A DNA stretch of 64,000 bases from Hevea brasiliensis (lineage: Eukaryota > Streptophyta > Magnoliopsida > Malpighiales > Euphorbiaceae), in contig NC_079507.1 of NCBI RefSeq assembly GCF_030052815.1, positions 64,311,144 through 64,375,143 on the forward strand, written 5' to 3'. Below the pieces are notes generated by a model. The model worked only from the letters and a program-made list of their open reading frames with translations, ran no database searches and was not told the origin of the DNA. This document shows, one piece after another, positions 1 through 16,455 of this stretch (position 1 is the first letter of the stretch; every line of letters begins with the position of its first letter). Both the position numbers and the translations under genes were made by a program.

Positions 1-985
1 TTATTAGAGCTATGGCCTAGGGGTCCTTTATCAAGTTATCGTAAATTTGTTCTCGCAATGTGGTAGCTACTCTATTACTTGACAATTGCGCTATCTGCTT
101 ATGGGTTGACACATTTGACTTTCTACTCAAAGTATCCACAACTCGATTCGAGCTCCTCAGTTTGTACTCAAATTTGAAGTCAAACTTGGCTAGACGTTCT
201 TGTCATCTTGCTTGTTTAGGTGTCAATTTTGGCTAGAACAGAAAGTGATTCATTGTTGTATTGTCTGTCTTCACTACAAACTTTGACCCCAACATCTAAT
301 GTCTCAATGTGCGAAAATAATGCACTACTGCTAGCAAGTCTTTCTCTTGAGCTGTATATCGAATCTCTCTCTCTTTCAACTTTCTGTTTTCAAAAGCAAT
401 CGGGTGGTTTTCTTGCATCAATACTCCTCTCAACGCTAGATCAGAAGCATCAATTTGGACTTCAAAGGGTTTTGTAATGTGTGAGAGAACTAGCACCGGC
501 TCAACTACCATCGTCTGTTTTAAGTTATCGAAGACTGCTTGGCACTCATTAGTCCATTGCCATTTGTTTCCCTTCTTAAATAATTATGTAAGGGGGCATA
601 TCCTTTAAGAGTAGTCCCGCACAAATCGCCTATAATAATTTGCCAATCTAAGAAGGATCTCAATTTAGTCATGCTCTTAGGTATTGCTTATTCCTGGATT
701 ACTTTAACCTTGGCTTGGTCCATGCAGATTCTGCCCTGTTCAATCACATGGCCTAAGAACTTGATTCGGGTCTAGGCGGAAGCACATTTCTCCTTCTTTT
801 TAAAGAGTTTGTTCTCCCTCAACTTTCAAGAAAAGGCAGAGATGTTTCTTGTGTTCTTTCAATGTAGAACTATACACCACAATTTCATCCAGATAGACCA
901 CCACAAACTTGTCGAGGTAATTGTGGAATACATGATTCATTAGAGTGCAAAAAGTAATTGGAGCATTTGTTAGTCCAAAAGGCAT
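1..985 (-). mobile_element. Ty3/gypsy retrotransposon remnant: reverse transcriptase and RNase H
   Basis: Read on the minus strand, 985-800 gives the reverse transcriptase core: MPFGLTNAPITF followed by VVYLDEIVVYS, a form of the Y-x-D-D catalytic box with the second Asp replaced by Glu. Further along, at 780-520, broken frames still read as the connection region (FLGHVIEQGRI, then a LANYYRRFVRDYS-like stretch). 511-296 encodes the start of RNase H (FEVQIDASDLALRGVLMQ and the YTAQEKDLLAVVHYFRTLRH end). From 290 to 1 the spacer before the integrase is recognisable, with stops. Several stops and frame changes mean it cannot make a working polyprotein. No LTR, primer-binding site or integrase core was seen here. 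The order RT then RNase H is that of a Ty3/gypsy pol gene; I did not assign a lineage. Confidence 0.85.
8..424 (+). repeat. Left arm of a ~415-bp inverted duplication
   Basis: This segment matches the reverse complement of 1020-1436 along its whole length with scattered substitutions. Matching landmarks include GGCCTAGG, GATTCGAGCTC, and the encoded RNase H words LLAVVHY and FVVKT. It covers the RNase H/spacer part of the gypsy remnant. The two arms flank about 600 bp that carry the reverse transcriptase part. Confidence 0.85.
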
Positions 986-1019
986 ACAAGAAATTCAAAG
1001 GTACCGTACCGTGTCACAC

Positions 1020-1436
1020 GTGGTCTTGATGTAAGAAAACCACTCAATTGCTTTTGAGAGCCGAAAGTTGAAAGAGGCAGAGATTTGATATCCAACTTAA
1101 GAGAAAGAATTGCTAGCGGTAGTACACTATATTCGCACATGGAGACATTATTTGTTGGGATCAAATTTTGTAGTGAAGACAAACAATACAACAGTCAGTC
1201 ACTTTCTGCCCCAGCTAAAATTGACACGTAAACAAGTAAAATGGTAGAAATGTTGAGTTTGACTTTGAATTTGACTATAAACGGGAGAGCTCGAATCGAG
1301 TTATGAATGCTTTGATTAGGAAGTTAGACGTGTCAACTCATAAGCAAATAGCGCTATTATCAAACAGTAGGGTAGCTACCGCATTGTGAGAACAAATTCA
1401 AGATAACTTGAACAAGGACTCCTAGGCCGCAGCTTT
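1020..1436 (-). repeat. Right arm of the inverted duplication (second RNase H copy, coding strand +)
   Basis: On the plus strand this arm reads as a second, degraded copy of the RNase H segment: REKELLAVVHYIRTWRHYL around 1100-1160, then a GSNFVVKT-like stretch. Its orientation is opposite to the first copy at 1-424. Identity to the left arm drops sharply below about 1020 and beyond about 1436. The copy has stops and is not functional. Confidence 0.85.
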
Positions 1437-2785
1437 AATGAAGTTAGCAGAAGAGGGGTAGACTAGACAGTTTTGATTAGAGGACAATCTTCTGAATGAA
1501 AATTCATTCATTTTTTCATGTCAGTAGATTAAAGCTATACCATGCAGATGGGACAAATCCAAGTCGCAGTAGATCTTCTAGACCATCTTTCACCTGCACG
1601 CCACCAGCAATTGTACTTGGTAATAATATGTATGTTCTTGATCTGCTAAAACTTTCCTAAAATATCTAAAATCTTTTTTGGGTCCATTCCAATTGCACGC
1701 TTTAGGTTTGAAATTTCAGCAAGCAACCCCATAAATAAACGGCACTGTATCTGTTAAGATATTAGTAAAGTGATTCTTACGGGCCCACAAAATATTTAAA
1801 ATATTGTCTTTAAAAACTTAAATCATTGCAAAAATTAAAAAATAAAGTCCAAAATTTTAAAATTAAAAAAAAAATCTATTTTCAGTAAAAATAAAAAAAA
1901 CCCAAAATAACTTCCTTGTTCATGTTTCTCATCATGAAAGTGCAAAATATGCAATGGCCTCTTCATCTTGTTTTTCTCAAATATTTTACAACAAATATTG
2001 AATCATCATCTTCATCTTCCTTTTTCTAAAACATGAAAAATTGGAAAAGAAGAAGAATACCCGTTAGATCTGCAAAATGGAGGTGCAGACCTCCATGCTC
2101 CTGGGTACGTACACAGTTTCAAATGGGTACTTCAATATTTTGGTTTCTATTATGCTAATGTGCCCGTGCATTCTGTCCATCATTCCAATACCCCAGTTTC
2201 CAAAATCCAAAAAAATCTTTACAATGTCCTTTTCCAGTTGAAGACCTATGGTCCCTTAGAAAATCAACCACCTCCTTCCTGTGCTGCTCTCAGATCTTGT
2301 TGGATGTCCCTCGAGTTTTTTGCACTCCTGCTTGTGTGTCATATTCCCTTGACTCGTCCCATAGCTCCAACGACTACCCCTAAACCAAATTTTGAGAGAA
2401 AATGCAGGCTTGAGAATGGAGATTTCCTTAGGATACCCATCAAATTGATGGTGATAGGGTTGGATTGGGTTTTGAAATCAAATTTGTGCTCATCGTTGGA
2501 AGAGAAGACTGTGATTTTTCTTGAAGAAAAAACCCGGAAATTAATAAGTTCTTATTAAAATTTCATTGAGATTTGAAAATATATATTTTTACAATTTTAA
2601 TTACTTAAAAATTATTAAAATTAATATTTTAATGATTTTTATGGGTCCTGCATAACAGGGTTAATGTTATTTAGTGGAAGTTTGCATAACATGACACAAT
2701 TAATGTTATTGAACAGAAGCTTGCGTCGCATGACACAATTTAGACTTGATGGATCTGAATTTCTGATATGAATACTCTTTTGCAG
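1437..2785. other. No gene seen; AT-rich with a weak open frame
   Basis: Nothing recognisable. There is an A-rich stretch near 1800-1910, and a 132-codon open frame at 2160-2558 on the plus strand with no family resemblance, no splice context and no second supporting exon. Part of it might be upstream or intronic sequence of the exons at 2786-3085. Confidence 0.5.
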
Positions 2786-3085
2786 GAAAAGGTGCTTAAC
2801 TTTATTTATAATGCATATCATGATCAAACCGGAACTTTGGTTGTTCCCGAATCACTTAGAATGAAAAAAGATATATCTAATGAACGGGAAATTCTTCAAC
2901 TGAAGACTTATCGCCCTAAAAATAGGTATGAATTAACAAAATAATGAAGAATACATTAGTATTATTTGTTGCAAAGTGCTAAAGAACTTGTTTGTCTGTG
3001 AAGGCATTTTGTCAGCCGTAATGATTGTTCTGATATTCTAGACTGGATAAGGAGTCAAGGTGAAGTAGTGAATAGTGTTGTTTGA
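2786..3085 (+). CDS. Two 3' exons of an unrecognised protein (gene end or remnant)
   Basis: Two segments join into one frame with proper splice borders. The first, 2786-2925, follows a TTTTGCAG acceptor, encodes EKVLNFIYNAYHDQTG and further residues to RPKN, and stops before a GTATG donor. The second, 3004-3085, follows a TGTGAAG acceptor, completes the split Arg codon, encodes HFVSRNDCSDILDWIRSQG and ends at TGA 3083-3085. Together they give about 73 residues, polar and without repeats, membrane segments or low complexity, so they look like real coding sequence. I could not find earlier exons upstream; the preceding kilobase is AT-rich and has transposon debris on its far side. I do not recognise the protein family. 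It may be the end of a gene whose 5' part lies left of the window, or a duplicated fragment. Confidence 0.5.
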
Positions 3086-3626
3086 CTTTGAGTTGGCTCC
3101 TTTCGGCCATTTGAAATTCAAAATTCTTAGGAGGAGCTTCTGAGTTTCATCCATAAGTAAGTCTCTTGCTTTCTAATGGTGTGTCTGAATTCTCCACTGA
3201 ATTTTTGTTCACTTTACTGATGTTTCTCTGCTGGGATACTTGCAGATTCTATTGGTCAACATTCTCTGTGCATTCACCTCCAGAATTGCAAGCCATATTG
3301 ATGTTCTATTGAGAATATGTATTTTCTGCATAATGTTTTTCTTTTTTCTGTTGTATACAATCAGAGGGTCTGAGGCAGAGCAAGAGAAATTTGTGAAGGC
3401 CAGATGCTGGTGCCATGGGTCCTCTTAGATGATGGCATCATTTTATTGCTTTTTTTTATTATTATTATTATTTTAAGTATATTTTAAGTGCCTAGAGAAG
3501 ATATCAACATGAAATGATCCTTTGATCATCCAGGTTTTCTGGAAGATGCATCAGCTAAGTGCAAAATTGAGATGATTTGTTCTAGACCAGAGAGGTGCAG
3601 TTTTTCATCCACAGAAATTTAGAAAG

Positions 3627-3668
<42 letters not shown>

Positions 3669-4846
3669 TTAAACTTGGAGGATAAAATTAACTAATGAAG
3701 GTTTGATTTTTTTCGCAGAAAATAGTATTTTTTATGAAAAATATTTTTTGCAAAAATATCTTTTGTTAAAATAATTTTTATCGTTAAATTATAATGTTAA
3801 ATTAATAATATATATTTATATTATATATTGATAAGTGTTTTTATATTTTAATAATGTTGTTAAAGTTCATAAAATTACTTTATTGAGTAGGGAGTCATTT
3901 TCTTTTCAAATGGTTTAGTTTTTTTTTATTAAAATAATATTTTTCTTTAACTTATTTTTTAATATCTTAATATTAAAAAATATTATGTTGGCTTAATAGA
4001 TAAAGTTATTTGAATCTAATTGTTAGTGGAAATCAAATCAATTGTCTCTTATTTAAGATTAGATTTTGATAAATTATTATTTAATTTTTAAAATTTAATA
4101 TTATTAGCATTAGTACACTACCATTATTCTATTACATTTTAATTTATTTTTAAAATAGATAAATAAAAATATCAATAGTGGCATATTTCATAAATTAAAT
4201 AATTTACTCATTTTTTCTTAAAATTTATTTTTATTTTAAAAAAATATAAGGATGAATAGCTATTTATTTCCTAAAATTAGCGCATAATTACTAATAAATT
4301 TCTATTGTTTGAAAATCAAATTGATATTGATTTAATGAACTATTTATTCTTTTCATTTACTTTTCCATTAGTCTACCATTTAAAAAAATAATCATGTATG
4401 TAAAAGTTTAAACATACCTTCCATTAACAATTTTTTTTCGAATTTTTTAAAATTATTTTTTAATTTTAAAAATTTAGAAAAAAATATTTTTCAAAAATAT
4501 TTTATAAGTAATTTTTCCTGGAAAAAATTTATTCATTAATATTTTTAAAATTTCAGACTCCTTTTTAATGATAAATTTTTATTTAATTGTTAATTAATAA
4601 AAAATAAATAAATTGAGGACTAAATAATTCACTAATAAAATGCCAGGGAATAATTAATTTGATTTTAAATAAAAGAAATCCATTAATAGTTATAAATTAA
4701 TCGGCAGTAAATAGTTTCTTACCTAAATTTTATATTTTATGCAACTAATTTTGCGAATCAAACCGATAATCAGTAAACTAATGGATAAAACCGATTGACA
4801 GACCGGTTCGGTTAATTCACCCAGAAGGCAGCACCTCACATCCAAT
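3086..4846. other. AT-rich intergenic region with a (TA)n tract
   Basis: No coding potential seen. A (TA)n microsatellite runs from about 3633 to 3665. 3700-4740 is very AT-rich with long runs of A or T. It separates the exon pair at 2786-3085 from the malate dehydrogenase promoter. Confidence 0.6.
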
Positions 4847-4854
4847 CTATAAAT
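4847..4854 (+). promoter_or_regulatory. Probable TATA box of the malate dehydrogenase gene
   Basis: CTATAAAT lies about 100 bp upstream of the ATG at 4950, just before a pyrimidine-rich leader (TTTCTCCTCATTTCCC) typical of plant 5' UTRs. No other good TATA element is closer to the start codon. Confidence 0.6.
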
Positions 4855-4949
4855 TCCCGACTCGCTCCTCGAAGCTCACACACGCATTACATGCGCCTCT
4901 GAACTCATAATTTCTCCTCATTTCCCTCTTCGTCGGCTGAAATATCAAA

Positions 4950-8437
<3,488 letters not shown>

Positions 8438-8723
8438 TTAAATCAATGCTTTTTGGATGGCGGTCATGTGTTCCTTCCATTATTAACTCAAATTTTGAAA
8501 TTTTTGGCAGTGTTGTACTTATTGTTTGCCAGTAACACTGGCTTTTCCATTGAAAGTAGAGCAGGTTTTGCGTAAATCAAACTTGTTAATAATAATACCC
8601 TCTGGAATGTAACAGGAGAGTTTTAATAGTAACTTAAATCAAATTTATAAAAATTCTAGGGAAATTGATTGATGTTCCTGCCTGAATTATGTGATACAGG
8701 TTTAGAATCGGTTGGTCCTAAGC

Positions 8724-8759
<36 letters not shown>

Positions 8760-11282
8760 GATGAAAAGATAAAGGTTTAACTTTTAATTTCTTTATGCTG
8801 GGAAAAGACGCGAAGCTGGTCATTTGCATCTTGCTTTCTTAGCTATCCTTGAGGGTAGTTGTGTGGGTGCTTCTTTAAACAATTTCTCGTTGAAGTAGAA
8901 GCAAGGGTACCTGCAGCTGCAATTCACCTAGTTGGAGTTCAGTATTGAAAGCCGAAATATGTGGGTGAGACTAACCAATTGTAAGCCTTCAGGTGTCGGG
9001 TAGCACCGCTTGGTGACTAGGCAGGAGCCATGCAGAAGAATTTTTTGTTAAGAGAGCTCATTATCCGCTCAATGCATGTACAAATCCAGAATGAACAGTT
9101 TTGCAACTTTCTTGTCAGTGCTAAATGCTAATGATGCGAGTTGTAGGAAACAGGTATACCACAGCGAAATCATCTTCAACTAAAACTTTCAGATGTGACA
9201 CCTATGCAGCTTAATCTCCTTGAGCAATTTTGTGCACTGCCCTTTTCCCTTCCACCGCATGCATTCAATCAATAATTTCACATCCAATCATCAAAAAGCA
9301 CTTCCACAAGCTCAAAAACCAGTGCAATCTAAAATGTCGGTTTAAAAATTAGGCAAAACCCATTTTTGGATTCAATAGATAAACTCGAGAGCTCTAGGGC
9401 TCAAAAATGAGTTTTTCCTAAAATTTATCTTCAACTTCTAATGTGAACAATTCTTTTACTCCCTTTTGACAACTTCCTCTAGATTTGATGGCTTCGGCAG
9501 TTGAGAAACGCTTTATTTCAATGAGAGAAAAACTGTAGATAAATTAATGATGGAAAGAGAGAAAGAAAACGAGAAAATGTAAAATTATGTAGAGAGAAGT
9601 AATATTGATGCGTAATTGATTTGATTCATATGCAGAATTGGGATTTAGGTTTAGTTGTTGTAACTTAAGATGAACAATCAACCCACACTAAGAATTGATC
9701 ACAAGTTTACGGTTTTACACCTAGATAACAAACTCCTATACTTACTCAAATGCAAAACCAACAATAATGTAGACCTAATGATTCTTGGTATCGTTAAAAA
9801 ATAAAATTCCAGCAATCAAGGGCCAAGCTCCCCAAAAAAGGGGGGAGAGAACAAGAAAGGACCCAAAACACAGGTTGGAGAGGGATTTGAGGCATGTGGA
9901 TATCGGATAGAAACACCAGGGACCAACTATATTCACCTAAGCCACGGATCGCACACCTAGTAAAGGTCGCCAAACTCCACGTGCATACCTTCAATTTAAA
10001 AACTATATATTTTGCTAAAAATTTTCCAGGATTCTAAGGGTGATTAACATTAATTAATGTATCTGATTTCTCTAGGGCAAGAGATACAAACTCTAATTGT
10101 AACGTTTCAATAGAAATAGTCACAGAAGTATCATTTCATAATTGTGATGCAGCAGCAATGAGCATAACCACATGCCAAGGTGTTACTGGAATTATAATTA
10201 AAAGGCATCCATTTATAGTGACATGAGACCATAAAGTAGCAATAAAAAAAACCAACTGAAACCCAATTAAAAAATGGATAAAAAAGGCTACTGTTTGTTT
10301 AATCAAGTCATTAAACGTATTTGCCGATCTGGTGATTACATCCTTGTATCTAAAGAGTCCATGGCACAGTTAAAAGAAGAAATAAGAAATGCTGAATATA
10401 AACTTTGCCGCATTTTGCTGTCAATGATTTGAGATCAGACACCCTACAATTTACTTAACAGGGAACTTTGATAAATAGAAAGGAAACACCCATCAAATTA
10501 TGGGAACTGAGGTCATAGTAAAACGTTTATGACAACATATTGAAAGACACAAACAATGAAAATGTGACAGAAAAGGCTTTGATCACCCATAAGACTCCTC
10601 CTCTTCTTCTTCTTCTTCTTCTTCTTTCTTCCTTGCGGTGCAATTTGGTTGTTTTAACCTAACCCAAAATTGCACATCCTTTTTACGTTTTGACTTTAGG
10701 GTTTTTTTTTTTTTTTTTTTTTTTTAGAAACGCTTGTCCGGCGAAGGAAATGCGTTTCTGATTTCATGGAATTGCGGAAACGGTCCAGAGACGTTTCCTC
10801 GTCATGTCCTCATGTTTCCGGCAAAGAAACGTTGTTCCAGAAACGCTCCCCCTCCCATTTCTGTGCATCATAGTTTTTAAGTATTGGACAAGGCCTTTTA
10901 CTTCTGTTTGACAAATGAAGTGGCTTCTGTCCAAAATGTATCATTGAGATATTTTTCCACAAACAGAAGCACATACAAATCAAAATGCTCACTAGACTAG
11001 ATTCAGCATGTACTTTGCTTTATTAAACTATCATACAGCCAACGTAACAGATATATATATCACATAATCACATAGCATGTTGGTGTTGCCATTACCTTAC
11101 AACCACCCATATGTTTTGAAAGCAATTCAACAGTGAGCAGCTTAGCCATTAACTTTAGGGGGTAAACTGATATTCTACAGCTTGAATGACTATTATCTAC
11201 GGTCAAGGGGAAACAAGGGAAGTTAAAATTCAATAACCAAGAATAATGCGTCCTACTTTAACTAAATCTACCAACTCTTATG
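8438..11282. other. Intergenic region between MDH and GTE genes
   Basis: No gene supported. It holds the MDH 3' UTR just after 8437, a (CT)n tract at 8726-8756, a (CTT)n tract near 10597-10626, a T run near 10700-10725, and a cluster of GAAACG/CGTTTC words at 10727-10846. Plus-strand sequence below about 11280 is probably the 3' UTR of the GTE gene. Open frames here are short and have no recognisable content. Confidence 0.6.
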
Positions 11283-13459
11283 TCATTGGCGCACATCTGA
11301 TCCATATCCTGAGGAACTATCACTGTCAGAATCTGCATATAAAGTATGAAATTATATTAACAAATCTATTTGTTTTAATAATTGGAAATATGATTGCCTG
11401 AAAATCTTCTAGATGTAACCACACTTGTAGAAGACAATGATAAATGTCTCATTTACCGCTTGAAGAGGATCCAGAGTCACCGCCAGAACTGCTTGAACTA
11501 CTTGATCCATTATCACCTTGTTTTTCTACTTGATCAGGAGATGTAGTGACAATCTCTTCAACTGCCAAATGGATTTTTAAATCCAGTGCATAACAATTAG
11601 AATACCATATTGTCCAACAAGATAACCCGAATAAAGGCAACAGAAATGGTAAAGATTTTAATAACTTACCTGCTACTGATTCTTTTGGTGCCTCTGCCGC
11701 AGTTGATGTACAAGTCTGCATGGATAATGAAATGAATAATGTGATAACCATTAAGACTTCCTTGTAGGAAATTGAAGTACAGATTGAGCTAAATAACAAT
11801 TCATGGTCTTACAGTCTCATGGAAGTTGTGCCCAGCTTCTTCTCTTGCTTGAAAAACAGGTTCAGATTTTCTCTTGTTTTGGTTCAAACTCTTCTTGTAA
11901 TCGGTAACAATTGTATCAAGTTCCCATAGTGTTTCAGTATCAAAACTATCAATGTCCACCTCAATCTCATCTTCTTGTTGGCAAAGCCCAGGGTTCCTTT
12001 TTTTGATAATCTGGACAACACTATCCAATTTTTCCGAAGGCAAACTCAGTAGGTCTGTACTCAGTCTCTGCTTCTCTTCAAAAGTCATTTCTCTCTTTTG
12101 ATCATTCTTTGCTTTAGGCTTCTTTGATATAGGCATCCTTCCTTCATGTGCAGCAATATTTGTCGCCTTCAAGTTGGAATCCATTGGCTTTGTAATAGAC
12201 TCTGACCTATCCAATGTCCCTGTCTCCAAGGGCATTTTCTGTGGAGGAGCAGAAGTAGGGGCAGAAGCGGGAGCTCTCTTTGAAGTGGGTGTGGGAATAC
12301 TTGCATCATACCCCATATCAAACCTGTCATTAAAGTTGAACTCACCCTTAAGAGCCGCCCACTTTTCCTCAAACAACTTCAACATTACGTCTGCCATAAT
12401 ATGGACATCCTGCCCTTTCTCATTATATGTCATGGCATTATTAAATGTCAGCCTCACATCCTCTGCAAACTCCTTAGGCGATTCATACAGATTCTTCTTC
12501 AGTCTACTCTTAACTGTCCCCAAATCCATGGGATGTTTGATGATCTTATAATAATCATGCAACATCAATTTCTTCACATCCACAGGTTCATTAAACACCC
12601 ATCCATACTGATGCTTCATCAACTTTTCCAACAAGTCTCCACACTTCTTTAACATCTCTCTACTATGTTTATCCATCCCTGAACCCAACTTCATTACTTT
12701 TCCCCCACTGCCCTTTTTCCCTCCATTACCTAGCTTCAACTTCTTCTCATTCTCTGAATTCAAAATCTTTCCCCTCCTCACAGAATCCAGATTCTTATGA
12801 TTCTGATTCACCTTTGGGGTTTTCTTCTCTTTATTCACATTCTCACCAACACTACCGTAATCATAATGATTACAGTTATCATCCACGGACACAGCTAAAC
12901 CCTGCAACGGCCGTGGATTGGTAGGTCCCACATAACTCACCTCAGAATTAACCCTAGCAAGAGTACCAACTCCGTTGGTATCCATCATTCCATTATCGTT
13001 AAACTGAATTTCTTTAGCTTCAAGTTTCTTTTTCCAGCTCCTAACTTGATCAAGTTCACTCACTAGCTTTCTCTTCAGCTCTCTAATGACCGATTTTGAT
13101 CCACTATACAAGCTAATTCTCACCTTATCATCAAATTGCACATACCCGGGTAGCGAATTGCAGGTCCCACTTCTGGAGTTGTGTGGGACCGGTTGTAAGC
13201 GATTGTGACTCGACGAATCGTCGGACTCCATGGTGTCTAAGCGCTTCTGCTGCAGCGGCGAGGAGTTGTCGTCGTCGTCGTCGTCGTCGTCAGGAGAAAG
13301 GGCTTGATACGAGTGTTGCGGCTGAGGGATATAGGTGGAATTTAGAGATTTGTTTTGGGTTTTTTGGGCATAAATTTTCTTTTTGCTCTTGCTATGCTCC
13401 ACCCATCTCTGTTTCCCTCGAGAATCGCCACCGACTGCAGCAATTGGCCCTGTAGCCAT
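11283..13459 (-). CDS. GTE: GTE-type (BET family) bromodomain transcription regulator, 4 exons
   Basis: Nuclear chromatin reader that binds acetylated histone tails. Exons on the minus strand: 13459-11813, 11715-11670, 11561-11457 and 11332-11283, all GT-AG, giving 615 aa. The first exon carries nearly everything. An acidic run D57-D64 is followed by a conserved basic/coiled stretch at about 125-150 (RELKRKLVSELDQVR) seen in plant GTE proteins. The bromodomain is at about 268-370, with YYKIIKHPMDLGTVKSRL and the acetyl-lysine-binding Asn in TYNEKG (N346). The NET (ET) domain is at about 457-525 (MTFEEKQRLSTDLLSLP ... IDIDSFD-type acidic end). The three small exons supply a Ser-rich tail ending SDSDSSSGYGSD, typical of the family. 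Which GTE number it matches (GTE2/4/7 type) was not resolved. No lesion seen. Confidence 0.95.
13268..13291 (-). repeat. (GTC)8 trinucleotide run encoding the Asp tract of the GTE protein
   Basis: Eight perfect GTC units on the plus strand read as eight Asp codons (GAC) on the coding strand, residues 57-64. A perfect triplet run in a coding exon is likely to vary in length between individuals. Confidence 0.95.
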
Positions 13460-15284
13460 TCATCAATTAAAAAAAAAGGGGGAAACCCTAATTTCCAAAC
13501 AGAAGGCTTCAAATAATGGATTTCTTCAAATTTTCCTCAATTTTTTTTTTTTAAAATTAAAGGTATAAAGAAGCAATTGGGCTTAAAAAATAAATCCTGA
13601 TTGCTGCAACGTCTAGGGTTTGGAAAGGGGTTTATGAAAGGGAGAAACATATAGTGGTTTTGCCTTTTGATGCGTGAAAGGTAGATTTTGAGTTTTTAGT
13701 TTTTTTTTTTAATTTATTTTTTTTCCAGTAGAGAAAACAGAGAATGCGAGAGTGGAGTTTCAGGGAAGGGCTCAACCTCAACAAAAAGACGGTGACCACA
13801 CGCGCTCCGGAAGCGAAGGATGACACAGCGAGCAAGTTAGATGGGACCTACAAGTTTTCTCAATTTCAAATTAATTAATATCAGCTGCATATATATATTT
13901 TTTACAATTCAACTCAATTTCCATATAATTCCTAAAAAAAAAATAATAACCCATATCAATTATGAAAAAAAAAAACATATACTAAAGTTTATTAAATTAT
14001 ATAACATAGTTAAACGACGTTGCATTTTCTAATTTCTTCTAATCGTATCAATAAAATTGTTTTATTTAGTAATTATTTCAAATTGTATATCAACTTTCAT
14101 ATTTATAAATGATATATCAATTATAAAAAATATTTATTTTTATTTAATTTTAGTCAATTAAATAATATTATAATTAAATTATAAAACAATAACAAAAATT
14201 AAATTTTCTTTTGTTATTAATCCAACTAGTGGAATACTCATATTATGCATAGTAATATGTATATATGTGTGTGAAGAGATAAATATTTATTTTACTCAAA
14301 ATATTTTTTACTATTTATAATATTTTTATTGTTTAATTTAATTTTAGAGTTTACATACATTTAAAATTTTTAATACTTAAAATTTAATTATCTATATAAT
14401 TTTAGAGTTTATGTAAATCTAAAATTTATAGTTCTACGTTTATTTAAATTCTACTTAATTAAATTTTTATTATAATATAATTTAAAATAAAATTTTATAA
14501 AAATACCTTCATAATTTATGTTATTTACAAAAATAGAAATATATTTTATTTATACGAATTAATTTTTTAATGAATCCTAATAAAATTTTATTTTTTATTT
14601 TATAATTATTTATGTAAAATTATTTTAATATAATTATATTTGAATTTCCATAAAAGAACAAGGAAAAACATTAATTTTTGTGAATTAAACATATGAATTT
14701 TTTTTATTAATATTTTTAAAATTTTTTTATTTAATTTCTTATAAGTTCATTAAAAAAACTATTTCATATAAAATAAATATATATTTTTCTTAATATATAT
14801 ATATATATATATATAATAGATATTTCTAAGAAAATGACACGTGACACTTCTTATGAAAAGTTTATCAGGTATCACATTTCACAAATACTTTCATTTATAT
14901 TAATTATTATTTAATTTTTTTTAATTTTTCTTTTAATTATCATTATTATTTACAATACTACCTAAACATTTATAATTTAAATGTTTATTTCTTTTAAAAT
15001 TTAATTTTTAAAAAATAAGACATTTTATAATTAAATATAATATTTAAAAATTATTTATATTATTTTATAAATATTAATTATTATTTAATTTTTTTATTTC
15101 TTTTTTAATTATCATTATTATTTACAATAGTATCTTAATATTTATAATTTAAATTATTATCTTCTTCAAAATTTGATTTTTAAAAAATTAAAAACTTTTA
15201 TGATTAAAGATAATATTTAAAAATTATTTATATTATTTTTTATAAATTTATTTATATAAAAATATTATTTATCACATGTTACCC

Positions 15285-15342
<58 letters not shown>

Positions 15343-15354
15343 GGAAAGGTCATT

Positions 15355-16455
15355 GATGAATATTAATTTTTAAAAAATTAATTATTAATTTGTGATCTCA
15401 TAATCAATTATAAATATTCTCCTTTATACTAATTATTATTTAATTTTTTATTTCTATTTTAATTATCATTATTATTTATCATATTATTTTAATATTTATG
15501 ATTTAAATTATTATTTTCTTTAAAATTTAATTTTTAAAAATTAAGACATTTCGTAATTAAATATAATATTTAAAAATTATTTTTATTATTTTATAAATAC
15601 CGATTATTATTTAATTTTTTTCTATTTCTCTTTTAATTATTATTATTATTATTATTTATAATACTACCTTAATATTTATGATTTAAATTATTATTTTCTT
15701 TAAATTTTAATTTTTAAAAAATTAAGAACTTTAATGATTAAATGTAATATTTAAAAATTATTTTTATTATTTTTTTATAATTTATTTATGTAAAAATATT
15801 ATTTGTTACGTGTTACCCTCAATAATAATAATAATAATAATAATAATATTGATGACCATTAGTTTAAAGAAAATTGACCATTAATTTGTTATCTCATAAT
15901 CAATTATCATATAATTTAATCAATTTTAAATTATTTTATATCTTTAATAAATATTTTTATTACATTATTACATTTTCTATTATTTTTATTATAAAATATT
16001 TATTAAAAAATTTGAGAAATAAAAAGTACAATTTACATAAAAAATTATAAAAAATAAAATATAGATATTGACTTATTTATAATTAGTATGTATTATTTTT
16101 TATGTTAATAATTTAATATTCTTTTTATTTCACTTTCTTAAAATTAATTAATACTTATTATTATTATCATTATGACCAACTTATAATGATTTAATTGAAA
16201 CGGTTAAATAAATAAAAAATATTTTGTCATTATAAAAATTAAATTTAAATGTTTGTTACCGTTTTTTAATTAAATAATATTTAATTATAAATTAATTTTT
16301 CATTTAAATGGTTTTCATTTATTTATTTTTATATAATATATCATATGAGACATTTAATACATATAAGGTACTTTTTTTTCATCAAGTATTTTCATTTCAC
16401 CTAAATACTCTTAAATCTTTTTTCGATTTATACTATTTTTTTATTATTTCTTTCA
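15355..16455 (+). repeat. 1.1-kb tandem duplication, first unit
   Basis: Nearly identical to 16456-17577. I saw only a handful of single-base differences and a shorter (AAT)n run. The unit starts at GATGA.TATTAATTT and ends at ATTTCTTTCA. Confidence 0.93.

Noticed and set aside
2160..2558. 132-codon open frame
   Set aside because: No recognisable domain and no conserved context; likely chance, although it may lie within an intron or upstream part of the 2786-3085 gene.
12174..12652. Plus-strand open frames of 83-125 codons
   Set aside because: They are antisense shadows of the GTE bromodomain exon, which is clearly the coding strand.
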